Part shown: positions 7,512 to 14,298 of the stretch, piece by piece
Numbering within the stretch: position 1 is the first letter of the stretch
Layout: each line of letters starts with the position of its first letter
Assembly: GCF_000963705.1 (NCBI RefSeq)
Contig: NZ_LAJY01000292.1
Span: 1 to 14,482, forward strand
Direction: 5' to 3'
Source of the DNA: Elstera litoralis
Lineage (GTDB): Bacteria; Pseudomonadota; Alphaproteobacteria; Elsterales; Elsteraceae
Length of the DNA stretch: 14,482 bases
The notes under the pieces: model-generated
Told to the model about the DNA's origin: nothing
The model's input: only the letters and a program-made list of their open reading frames with translations
The model's database searches: none
Made by a program: the position numbers and the translations under genes

Positions 7512-7539
7512 GCCCCCGCCGCGTAGTTGCGACGGGGGC
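7512..7539 (-). terminator. Strong hairpin between ahpC and ahpD
   Basis: GCCCCCGCCGC (7512-7522) pairs with GCGACGGGGGC (7529-7539) around the loop GTAGTT. This makes an 11-bp stem with one mismatch that becomes a G-U wobble in the minus-strand RNA. No T run follows on the minus strand. It may be a partial terminator, an RNA stabiliser for the ahpC part of the message, or a processing site that sets the ahpC:ahpD ratio. Its position, about 15 nt after the ahpC stop, fits any of these. Confidence 0.5.
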
Positions 7540-7553
7540 AGTCTTAGGCTGGA

Positions 7554-8084
7554 TTAGAGGGTTTCTTCACCCTGCTTCCAGTTGCAGGGGCAGAGCTCGT
7601 CCGTCTGCAACGCATCGAGGATACGCAGGGTTTCCTGCGGGTTCCGGCCGACCGACAGATCGTTGACGGTGACGTGACGGATAACGCCTTCCGGATCGAC
7701 AACGAAGGTGGCGCGCAGGGCAACGCCGGCGTTCTTTTCGAGAATGCCGAGTTCGGTCGAAAGCTCGCGCTTAATGTCGGCCAGCCACGGGAAGGTGAGC
7801 GGCTTCAGGTCGGCGTGATGGGTTCGCCACGCGGCATGGACGAAATCGCTATCGGTCGAGGCACCGATCAGCACGGCATCGCGGTCGGCGAAATCTTTTT
7901 CCAGCGAGCCGTAACCGACGATTTCGGTCGGGCAGATGAAGGTGAAATCCTTCGGCCAGAAGAACACGACCAGCCACTTGCCCTTATAGGTTTCGTTCGA
8001 AACTTCGGCAAAATCGGTCTGATGGTTCGGGCCGGTCACGGCGGTGAGATTGAACTTCGGGAAGGTATCGCCAACGGTCAACAT
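7554..8084 (-). CDS. ahpC: Alkyl hydroperoxide reductase AhpC (2-Cys peroxiredoxin)
   Basis: AhpC reduces hydrogen peroxide, organic peroxides and peroxynitrite in the cytoplasm. From the chosen ATG the protein is 176 aa. The peroxidatic cysteine is Cys51 in DFTFICPTE, and the C-terminus has Cys165 and Cys167 in DELCPCNWKQGEETL. The three-cysteine layout matches the mycobacterial AhpC (Cys61, 174, 176), the type served by AhpD rather than by AhpF. Start: GGAG lies 9 nt before the ATG at 8084, while the ATG at 8093 is only 2 nt from it; an ATG at 8159 would add 25 residues unlike the family. ahpD follows on the same strand. Upstream lie a terminator-like hairpin, a palindrome and a promoter, so expression is probably regulated by peroxide or metal status. 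Confidence 0.94.
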   Translation of the reverse strand: MLTVGDTFPKFNLTAVTGPNHQTDFAEVSNETYKGKWLVVFFWPKDFTFICPTEIVGYGSLEKDFADRDAVLIGASTDSDFVHAAWRTHHADLKPLTFPWLADIKRELSTELGILEKNAGVALRATFVVDPEGVIRHVTVNDLSVGRNPQETLRILDALQTDELCPCNWKQGEETL

Positions 8085-8121
8085 TGTGTGCATCTCCAGG
8101 TTAAGGTCAGGATAAGTCTGC

Positions 8122-8142
8122 AAAAAACCGGGGCGCACCCCG
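8122..8142 (-). terminator. Terminator-like hairpin in the ahpC leader
   Basis: On the minus strand CGGGG (8142-8138), loop TGCG, CCCCG (8133-8129) is followed after one base by TTTTTT (8127-8122). This is the form of a rho-independent terminator with a short stem. It lies about 40 nt upstream of the ahpC start and downstream of the proposed promoter, with no minus-strand gene upstream that needs termination. It could be a transcription attenuator of ahpC. The 5-bp stem is short, so strength is uncertain. Confidence 0.5.
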
Positions 8143-8143
8143 A

Positions 8144-8160
8144 TTTGGAATAATTCCAAA
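8144..8160. promoter_or_regulatory. Perfect 17-bp palindrome, likely repressor operator upstream of ahpC
   Basis: TTTGGAAT (8144-8151), A, ATTCCAAA (8153-8160) is a perfect 8-1-8 palindrome. The proposed minus-strand transcript start (about 8165) is just before it, so a bound protein would block transcription of ahpC. The size and AT-rich, odd-centred symmetry resemble boxes of the Fur superfamily (Fur, PerR, Irr), which often control peroxide genes. The exact words do not equal a consensus I can name. It does not resemble the spaced OxyR site. Confidence 0.6.
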
Positions 8161-8171
8161 GAACGAAGTTA

Positions 8172-8200
8172 GATATGCCAGCCGCCCGTTCCGCCGTCAA
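8172..8200 (-). promoter_or_regulatory. Putative sigma-70 promoter of ahpC-ahpD
   Basis: On the minus strand TTGACG (8200-8195) matches the -35 consensus at five of six positions. A weak -10 (CATATC, 8177-8172, or a TATCTA two bases on) follows at 17-19 bp. The start of transcription would fall near 8165, directly before the palindrome at 8144-8160. The good -35 with a poor -10 fits a regulated promoter. Confidence 0.45.
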
Positions 8201-8324
8201 GCCAAATTTATAACGCTTCTAAGAAAGCCGAAACAGGTAAGGTTGGCCCAACGGCCTCAAAACAAGATAGGGTTGTGCCGCCCCTTTCGCTAGACCCATC
8301 CCGAGGGCAAAGAGGAGTCCAACT

Positions 8325-9479
8325 TTGGCGTTGCTGTGGTCCCGTCCCCGTGGTCCCGATCCCCGCGTTAGCATCGAGCGGGGGGAAGACCGCTGCCTGC
8401 GCATTATTCTCACCGGGCCGTGGCGGGTTGCGAATGGCGTTGCCTCGCTGGTGCCGGTCACGCAGGAATTTGCCCACGGCGATTATGTCGCGGGGATTAC
8501 GGTGGAGGCGCGGGTAGAAGCCTACGACAGTACGCTGATCGCCTTCCTGCTGAAGCTTCACGAGATTTGCGCGCTCGGCGATATTCCGCTGACCTTGCAA
8601 GGTTTGCCGGAAGGCGCGCGGCGGCTGTACGCGCTGGCAACGGCGGTTCCGGAACGCGAAGGCGCGGCGCGCGGCGGCAAGGGGTTTGCGCCGCTGACGG
8701 CCTTGGGCAAAACAGCGCTCGGCTTTGCCAAACAGGGCCGCGACTGGCTGAACTTCCTCGGCAGCATCACGGTTTCCACCCTGCGGCTGATGCGCGGCAA
8801 AGCCCAGTTTCAGCAGCGCGATTTTCTGTTGTTCGTTGAAGAATGCGGCGCGCAGGCGCTGCCCATCGTCACGATTATTTCGCTGCTGGTCGGGCTGATC
8901 CTCGCCTTCATCGGCGCGATGCAGTTGAAAGTGTTCGGCGCAGAACTTTATGTCGCGAACCTTGTTGCGGTCGCGATGGCGCGGGAAATGGCGGCGCTGA
9001 TGACCGCTATCGTGCTTTCGGGGCGCACGGGGGCGGCGTTCGCGGCCCAAATCGGCGCGATGCAGGGCAATGAGGAGGTGGACGCGCTGACCACGCTCGG
9101 CATCTCCCCCATCGATTTCCTCGTACTGCCGCGCGTGCTGGCGCTGGTGCTAATGACGCCGCTGCTCTGCCTTTATTCGAACCTAATGGGGTTGATCGGC
9201 GGCTATGTGGTCAGCGTCGGGATTCTCGATATCACCGGGGCCGCCTATATCAATCAAACTCTACTGGCGGTGAAGCTTGGCGATTTTGTCGTCGGGCTGG
9301 TGAAAAGCCTGGTTTTCGGCGTGATCGTCGCAAGCGCCGGCTGTTTGCAAGGGTTACGCGCCGGGCGCAGTGCGGCGGCGGTGGGGGAAGCCACCACGAA
9401 CGCCGTCGTTAGCTGCATTCTGCTCATTATCATCGCCGACGGGATTTTCGCCGTGCTGCTCAATATGTTGAAACTGTAA
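8325..9479 (+). CDS. mlaE: MlaE-family lipid ABC transporter permease with N-terminal STAS-like domain
   Basis: This is the membrane subunit of an Mla-type transporter that moves phospholipids between inner and outer membranes. The protein is 384 aa and longer than E. coli MlaE (about 260). Residues about 15-110 form a soluble STAS-like domain, the role played by separate MlaB in E. coli. Residues about 170-384 are the permease: membrane segments near 178-198, 222-245, 268-290, 292-305 and 357-382, with the conserved REMAALMTAIVLSGRTGAAF (220-239), EEVDALTTLGISPIDFLVLPR (start 250) and GEATTNAVVSCILL (354-367). The start is TTG at 8325, supported by GAGGAG (8312-8317) 7 nt upstream. mlaF begins 3 nt after the stop. 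The upstream gap shares the region with the ahpC promoter; its own promoter is not clear. Confidence 0.92.
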   Translation: MALLWSRPRGPDPRVSIERGEDRCLRIILTGPWRVANGVASLVPVTQEFAHGDYVAGITVEARVEAYDSTLIAFLLKLHEICALGDIPLTLQGLPEGARRLYALATAVPEREGAARGGKGFAPLTALGKTALGFAKQGRDWLNFLGSITVSTLRLMRGKAQFQQRDFLLFVEECGAQALPIVTIISLLVGLILAFIGAMQLKVFGAELYVANLVAVAMAREMAALMTAIVLSGRTGAAFAAQIGAMQGNEEVDALTTLGISPIDFLVLPRVLALVLMTPLLCLYSNLMGLIGGYVVSVGILDITGAAYINQTLLAVKLGDFVVGLVKSLVFGVIVASAGCLQGLRAGRSAAAVGEATTNAVVSCILLIIIADGIFAVLLNMLKL

Positions 9480-9482
9480 ACC

Positions 9483-10247
9483 ATGACTGCACTCGCCCCG
9501 CCCCGCATCGAAGTCGACGGGCTCGACATGATCTTCGATGCTTACGTCGTGCAGCGCGACATCAGCATGACCGTCCACCAGGGCGAGATTTTCGTCATTA
9601 TGGGCGGCAGCGGCTGCGGCAAGAGTACGCTGCTGCGCCATATGATCGGCCTGCTGACCCCCGTCAAAGGCGCGATCCGCTACGATGGCGATAATCTCTG
9701 CACCGCCGTAGGCCGCGACCGCAATAGCCTAACCCGGCGTTTTGGCGTGCTGTTCCAAAGCGGCGCGCTGTGGAGTTCGATGACGCTGGCCGAAAATGTC
9801 GCCCTGCCGATCCGCACCTATACCAGCCTGACCGAACCCGAGATCGAAGAGTTGGTGGCGCTGAAACTCGCCCTCGTGGGCCTGCGCGGGTTTGAGGATT
9901 ACATGCCTGCGGAAATTTCGGGCGGCATGCGCAAGCGGGCGGGCCTTGCCCGCGCCATTGCGCTCGATCCGGATATTCTGTTTTTCGACGAACCCTCGGC
10001 GGGGCTGGACCCAATCAGCTCGAAACGGCTGGACGATCTTATTCTGGAACTGCGCGATTCGCTGGGGGCGACGGTGGTCATCGTCACCCACGAACTCGCC
10101 AGCATTTTCGCCATCGCCGATAATTCGATCTTTCTCGACGCCGAAACCCGCACGCCGATTGCCCACGGGCCGCCGAAAGCGCTGCTTGAAACCTGCCCGG
10201 AACCGCAAGTGCAGGCCTTCCTGCGCCGGGGTGCGGTGAAGCGCTAA
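9483..10247 (+). CDS. mlaF: MlaF-family ABC transporter ATP-binding protein
   Basis: This is the cytoplasmic ATPase that drives the MlaE permease. The product is 254 aa. Walker A is GGSGCGKST (41-49), Q-loop Gln92 lies in VLFQSGALWSS, the signature is ISGGMRKR (145-152), the variant typical of MlaF/Ttg2A rather than the common LSGGQ, Walker B is ILFFDE (165-170) followed by PSAGLDP, and the switch histidine is His203 in VTHE. It starts 3 nt after mlaE, so the two are surely co-transcribed. The gene is intact. Unlike the usual order, mlaD does not follow directly: a chemotaxis receptor gene lies between. Confidence 0.94.
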   Translation: MTALAPPRIEVDGLDMIFDAYVVQRDISMTVHQGEIFVIMGGSGCGKSTLLRHMIGLLTPVKGAIRYDGDNLCTAVGRDRNSLTRRFGVLFQSGALWSSMTLAENVALPIRTYTSLTEPEIEELVALKLALVGLRGFEDYMPAEISGGMRKRAGLARAIALDPDILFFDEPSAGLDPISSKRLDDLILELRDSLGATVVIVTHELASIFAIADNSIFLDAETRTPIAHGPPKALLETCPEPQVQAFLRRGAVKR

Positions 10248-10259
10248 CCCCGCCCCTAT

Positions 10260-10284
10260 TAAGCTTTCTGAAAAAAGCCTAACT
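10260..10284 (+). promoter_or_regulatory. Weak flagellar-type (sigma-28-like) promoter candidate before the chemotaxis receptor
   Basis: TAAGCTTT (10260-10267) and GCCTAACT (10277-10284) resemble the two halves of a sigma-28 promoter (TAAAGTTT and GCCGATAA), but the spacer is 9 bases rather than 11 and several positions differ. A small inverted repeat CTAAC/GTTAG (10279-10293) overlaps the second half. The 83-bp gap between mlaF and the receptor is large enough for a promoter, unlike the other gaps in this cluster. Confidence 0.2.
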
Positions 10285-10330
10285 CTGTGTTAGAAACCCG
10301 TAACGACTGCCCCAGCCCGAGAGCAACGCG

Positions 10331-12005
10331 ATGATCCGACTGATCGAAAATCTTCCACTCATTTGGAAGCTCTGCGTTACTTTTATTCTCATCGCTTTCG
10401 CGACGATTGCCGTCGCCGTGCTCGGCATTCTTCGGGTTGGCGCGATTCCGACCGTGGTCGATGATCTCCTAGTGGCGACGACCGAAGTGCATACCGCCGA
10501 TGTGGTGATGGTCGATGTGCTTGTTATCGCTCAACATCTTGAACATCTCGCCTCCATGGGGCCTGCCGAGCGCCCGGCTATCGCGGCGCAGCTTGGCAAG
10601 GATCTGGAGAAGGCGGGGCAGTCGCTGGCCGCCCTGCGTGATGCCATTGCCAAACCCGAGGCCTCGGCACCGCTCAAAGCGATTGAAGCGGCTTTCGCCG
10701 AAATCAAAGCTAACGTCCAAGCGCTCACCGCGACCAACGATGCCGCGCGGATCGTCACGGTTCGCAAACTCGTGCAAAGCCTGCCGGAGCAGGTGAACTT
10801 GATCCAGCAGCCAAATTTCACAAAAATTTGGCGATAATATTGTGCGCGGTAATGATCTTTACAGCGATACGATCCGGGATTTGCTGGCGCTGACGCTGCT
10901 CGGCCTTGCTGCCTCGTTGGGGCTCGCCATTCTGGTCGCCCATCGCCTGATCTCCCAGCCGCTGACCCTGATTGCGCGCGGCATGGCGGGCACGGCGGAC
11001 GGCTCGACCGTCGATGTCGTCGTCGATCCGGCCACAGCAAAGCGCCGCGATGAAGTCGGCGTTCTGGCGAAAGCCTTTATCGCCTATACCGAAACCGCCA
11101 GCCGCGCGCGGGCTTTCGATCGGCAAGCGCGCGAGGAGGCCGAGCGCCGCCTAACCCAACGCGCCGCGCTGGAAGAAAATGTGGTGGCTTTCGATGCCCA
11201 AACCACAACGGCGCTGGGGCGCATCGGCCAAGCCGCCGCGCTTCTGGAAGCCACCGCAAGCCGCTTGGCCACCTCCGCCAATGAAACCACCCAGCAGTCG
11301 GGCACGGTCGCCGTCGCCTCCGGGGAGGCCGCCCGCAGCGTCGATACCGTTGCCGAGGCGGCGCGGGAGTTGCTGAAACTGGTCGATGAAATCCGCCAAC
11401 AGGTCTTGCACTCCACCAAGGTCGCCAGCGAGGCGATGGATCAGGCCAGCCGGACCAAGGGCACAATGCAGGGCCTTGCCGACCGCACGCAGCAAATCGG
11501 CGACGTGGTGAAGCTGATTACCGATATCGCCAGCCAAACCAATCTTCTGGCGCTCAACGCCACCATCGAAGCCGCCCGCGCTGGGGAAGCCGGGAAGGGC
11601 TTTGCCGTCGTCGCCACCGAGGTAAAGAATCTCGCCAGCCAAACCGCGCGCTCGACCGATGAAATCAGCCAGCAGATTGCCGCGATCCAAGCCGCTACGC
11701 ACGAAACCCTGAGCGGCATTCAGGAAATCGCCGGAACCATCACCTCGGTCAACGATAGCGCCACGGCGATTGCGCGCGCCATCGACGAGCAAAGCACCGC
11801 CACCGTGCAAATCGTACGCAATTCGGAAAATGCGGCCCAGGGTACCCAGAAAGTGCTGAGTACGGTGGACCGGATCAATCAATCCGCCGTCGCCACCGGC
11901 ACGGGGGCCGCCGATGTGCGCGCCGCCGCCCACGAACTCTCCGAGCAGGCCGAAACCCTGCGCCGCCAAGTGGATGGGTTCTTCAGTACCCTTCGGCGCG
12001 CGTGA
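10331..12005 (+). CDS. Methyl-accepting chemotaxis protein, interrupted by a one-base frameshift near 10805-10815
   Basis: This is a membrane receptor signalling to CheA/CheW. The first frame (10331 to about 10811) gives a membrane segment (about 13-36) and a roughly 120-residue helical periplasmic domain, ending LVQSLPEQVNLIQQ (residue 160), then a stop at 10835-10837. The second frame continues as QISQKFGDNIVRGNDLYSD, a second membrane segment (LLALTLLGLAASLGLAILVA), a HAMP-like region ending KRRDEVGVLAKAF, and a cytoplasmic signalling domain with the CheA/CheW-binding tip IASQTNLLALNATIEAARAG near 11527. Removing one base, for example a C at 10811-10812, joins the frames into a 557-aa protein of normal layout. 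A GTG at 10842 could start the second part alone but would lose the first membrane segment and the sensor. No CheB/CheR-tethering pentapeptide is seen at the C-terminus. The gene sits inside the mla cluster. Confidence 0.9.
10811..10831. repeat. Perfect inverted repeat at the receptor frameshift
   Basis: CCAAATTT (10811-10818), loop CACAA, AAATTTGG (10824-10831) is a perfect 8-bp inverted repeat. It begins exactly where the chemotaxis receptor changes frame. It lies inside coding sequence, just before the second membrane segment. Hairpins can cause polymerase slippage or base-calling errors, which could explain the extra base. Confidence 0.6.
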
Positions 12006-12031
12006 TCTATGCAATGGGAAAGCTTTAACCA

Positions 12032-13048
12032 ATGAGCAAACGCGCCAACCCCGTCGTCATCGGCGGTTTCGTGCTCGGAGCGCTGGTCCTCGGCATCGGC
12101 GGCCTTACCGCCTTCGGCTCCGGGTTGTTCAGCCGGGAAGCGAAAGAGGTCGCCATCGCTAGGTTCGACGGATCGGTCAGCGGGCTTGCGGTCGGCGCGC
12201 CGGTGACGTTCCGGGGCGTGCGCATCGGCCAGGTCAAAAGCATTCAGCTTCAGCTTATTCCCGACACGTTCCAGGCGCGTATTCCCGTGGAACTGGAAAT
12301 CGATACCGATAAGGTTGCCTTTGTCGGCGTGGCCCGCCCGCTTTCGGAAAGCCTGAGCGAGGCTATCGATAAGGGGCTGCGCGCGCAATTGCAGGTGCAA
12401 AGCTTCGTAACCGGCTTGGTGTCGGTCAATCTCGACTTCTTCCCCGCCGCCCCGCCGCCCGAAAAGAGCGCAGGGCAAGCGATGGAAATCCCCACGCTGC
12501 GGTCGGGGTTCGATTCGCTGCTGGAAACCGTGGGGGCCTTGCCCTTGCAGGATATGGCGGGAACGGCTTTGGCGGTCTTGAGCAATCTTAACGATCTGCT
12601 GACCTCGCCCGAAATCAAAACCCTGCTGACCAGCGGCGCACGCGGGGCGGAAGCCTTGGCCGAGGCCGCCGTTACGGCGCAGGGCGCGATCATTCCGCTC
12701 AGCCAATCGCTTGAACTCACGCTGGCCGAAGCGCGCACCACCCTGCAAACCATCCAGCAGGCGACCAAGGCCACCCAAACCGACGTTTCCGGCCTGATGG
12801 GCGATTCGCGTAAGCTCGCGCAGGATGCCGACAAGCAGTTGCTCGCCCTCGCCGCTCAGGCCAACGCCACCTTGAAAGCCACCGAACAGGCGGTACAAGC
12901 CGCCAATAGCCTCATCGGCCCGGCCTCGGCCCAGCGCGCCGATTTGGAACAAGTCCTGCGCAATCTCAATTATGTCACGCGCTCGCTGCGCGGTTTTGCC
13001 GAACAGTTGGAGCGCAACCCCAATGCCCTGATTGTCGGAAAGCGATAG
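12032..13048 (+). CDS. mlaD: MlaD-family MCE-domain lipid-binding protein
   Basis: MCE proteins of this type are anchored in the inner membrane, form periplasmic hexamer rings and carry phospholipid between the MlaE permease and outer components. The protein is 338 aa. It has an N-terminal membrane anchor (about 8-28), one MCE domain (about 38-140; ARFDGSVSGLAVGAPVTFRG is the typical opening), and a long alpha-helical C-terminal tail (about 170-335, for example TLQTIQQATKATQTDVSGLM). E. coli MlaD is only about 180 aa, so the tail is longer and may form a coiled-coil tube as proposed for PqiB-like MCE proteins. It starts 26 nt after the chemotaxis receptor, and the lipoprotein gene follows after one base. 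Confidence 0.92.
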   Translation: MSKRANPVVIGGFVLGALVLGIGGLTAFGSGLFSREAKEVAIARFDGSVSGLAVGAPVTFRGVRIGQVKSIQLQLIPDTFQARIPVELEIDTDKVAFVGVARPLSESLSEAIDKGLRAQLQVQSFVTGLVSVNLDFFPAAPPPEKSAGQAMEIPTLRSGFDSLLETVGALPLQDMAGTALAVLSNLNDLLTSPEIKTLLTSGARGAEALAEAAVTAQGAIIPLSQSLELTLAEARTTLQTIQQATKATQTDVSGLMGDSRKLAQDADKQLLALAAQANATLKATEQAVQAANSLIGPASAQRADLEQVLRNLNYVTRSLRGFAEQLERNPNALIVGKR

Positions 13049-13049
13049 A

Positions 13050-13651
13050 ATGTCCCGCCTGCCTTTTTTCCTCAGCCTTGGCCTGCTCGCCCCCGCCCTT
13101 ACCGGCTGCCTCACGGGTACACCGCCCGCGCGCCTCTATGTGCTGGACCCGCTAGAGGTCGTGAGCCCCGCGCCGCGCCTCGACCAGCGCCTCGCGCTCG
13201 GCATCGGCGCAACCCAGGTGCCCGAATATCTCGACCGCCCGGAACTGGTGGTGCGCGCCGGCACCAATGAGGTCAGCGCGGTTGAAACCGACCGTTGGGC
13301 CGAACGCCTACCCGTCACCCTCTCGCGCGTGCTCACCGAAAACCTGTCGCGGCTGCTCGGGGTGGAAGCGCAACTGATGCAATCGGGCCGCGCGGTGGGA
13401 AGCCTCGATTACGAAATCTATCTGGATATCACCCGCTTCGAAATCGCGCCCGATGCAGTGCGACGCTGGGCGGGCGCTGGATTATCATCGATGCCGCCAG
13501 CCGCGCCGAAGTCGCCTCCGCCCGCCTCGCGCGCCAGGAAAAGGGCAGCGGCACCGGCTTTCCCGCCGCCGTCGCGAGCATGAACCGGGCGATTTCCGCC
13601 GTGAGCCAGGAGATTGCCGCGCGCCTGCGGACGCTGCCGACGCGGAGTTAG
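13050..13651 (+). CDS. ABC-type transport auxiliary lipoprotein (PqiC-like), one-base frameshift near 13455-13462
   Basis: This is a periplasmic lipoprotein of the ABC_trans_aux type that accompanies MCE transporters, probably attached to the outer membrane. The start ATG at 13050 is one base after the mlaD stop. The signal peptide ends at a lipobox LTGC with Cys20. The first frame is family-like through SLDYEIYLDITRFEIAPDA (to about 13457); the match then moves to a second frame, ATLGGRWIIIDAASRAEVA through AISAVSQEIAARLRTLPTRS, ending at TAG 13649-13651. Read straight on, the first frame gives an unrelated proline-rich tail to 13583. One missing base between about 13455 and 13462 restores a 200-aa protein of normal length. 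The stop overlaps that of the convergent response-regulator gene. Confidence 0.87.
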
Positions 13652-14298
13652 AGCCCGGACGGCGTCAGCCGGTTCATCACGAGCGCCGCCTGGGTTCGGC
13701 TGACGACGCCGAGCTTGCGGAAAATCTGACTGGCGTGGGCCTTCACGGTCTGCTCGGCGATGCCGAGTTCGAAGCAAATCTGTTTATTGAGCTTGCCCTC
13801 GCCGATCATCGCCAGCACGCGCAACTGCTGCGGCGAGAGCGTGGCGAGGCGTCGATAGAGGTCGTGATCGTCGGCATCGGCCGGGGCGGCGGTTTCGGGG
13901 GCAACCAGATCGCCGCGCAAAATCGCGGCAATCGCTTCCTGGATCGTTTCGACCGAGGCCGATTTGGGGATGAAGGCTGCAGCCCCAAAGGCCCGCGCGC
14001 GCCGCACCGTTTCCGCATCCTCCTGGGCCGAAACCACCGCAACGGGCACGGTCGGCGCGTGGGCGCGCAGCAGCATCAGCCCCATCAAGCCATTGCTGCC
14101 GGGCATCGTGAGGTCGAGCAGCACCAGATCCACCTCGGGATCGCTGGCCAACGGATCGGCAGGGGCGAGGCGCGCCATGACACTGTCGAAATCCGCCGCT
14201 TCCAGCAACTCGGCCTCGGGCCAGCGGCGGCGCAGGGTTTCGCTGAGGGCGGCGCGCACCAGCGGGTGATCGTCGGCAATCAGGAAACGCGGTGTCAC
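13648..14298 (-). CDS. LuxR/FixJ-type two-component response regulator
   Basis: This is a transcription regulator with a receiver domain and a LuxR-type helix-turn-helix. The product is 216 aa. Receiver residues: acidic pair Asp9/Asp10 in IADDHP, phospho-acceptor Asp62 in LLDLTMPG, Ser90 in VVS and Lys112 in FIPKSAS. The HTH is at about 153-212 (LSPQQLRVLAMIGEGKLNKQ onward, with ELGIAEQTVKAHASQIFRKL). The start is GTG at 14298, overlapping the stop of the upstream gene as GTGA. That gene ends in a receiver-like domain and is the likely cognate sensor. The target genes cannot be told from this window. Its end overlaps the convergent mla lipoprotein gene by 4 bases. Confidence 0.92.
   Translation of the reverse strand: MTPRFLIADDHPLVRAALSETLRRRWPEAELLEAADFDSVMARLAPADPLASDPEVDLVLLDLTMPGSNGLMGLMLLRAHAPTVPVAVVSAQEDAETVRRARAFGAAAFIPKSASVETIQEAIAAILRGDLVAPETAAPADADDHDLYRRLATLSPQQLRVLAMIGEGKLNKQICFELGIAEQTVKAHASQIFRKLGVVSRTQAALVMNRLTPSGL

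Noticed and set aside
8085..8159. N-terminal extension of AhpC to an ATG at 8159
   Set aside because: It would overlay the terminator-like hairpin and palindrome, and the extra 25 residues are not family-like; GGAG favours 8084.
8208..9050. Minus-strand open frame opposite mlaE
   Set aside because: Antisense shadow, charged and low in complexity, and it would cover the ahpC promoter region.
10842..12005. Second half of the chemotaxis receptor as a separate gene from GTG 10842
   Set aside because: It would start inside the stalk before the second membrane segment with no ribosome site, and the first half supplies exactly the missing sensor and membrane segment.
11151..12032. Minus-strand open frame opposite the chemotaxis receptor
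   Set aside because: A shadow of the receptor's signalling domain; glycine-rich with no family features.
11879..13114. Long minus-strand open frame of 411 codons opposite the receptor end and mlaD
   Set aside because: It mirrors mlaD codon positions in GC-rich DNA, has low-complexity Arg/Gly/Gln-rich sequence and no recognisable domain or ribosome site.
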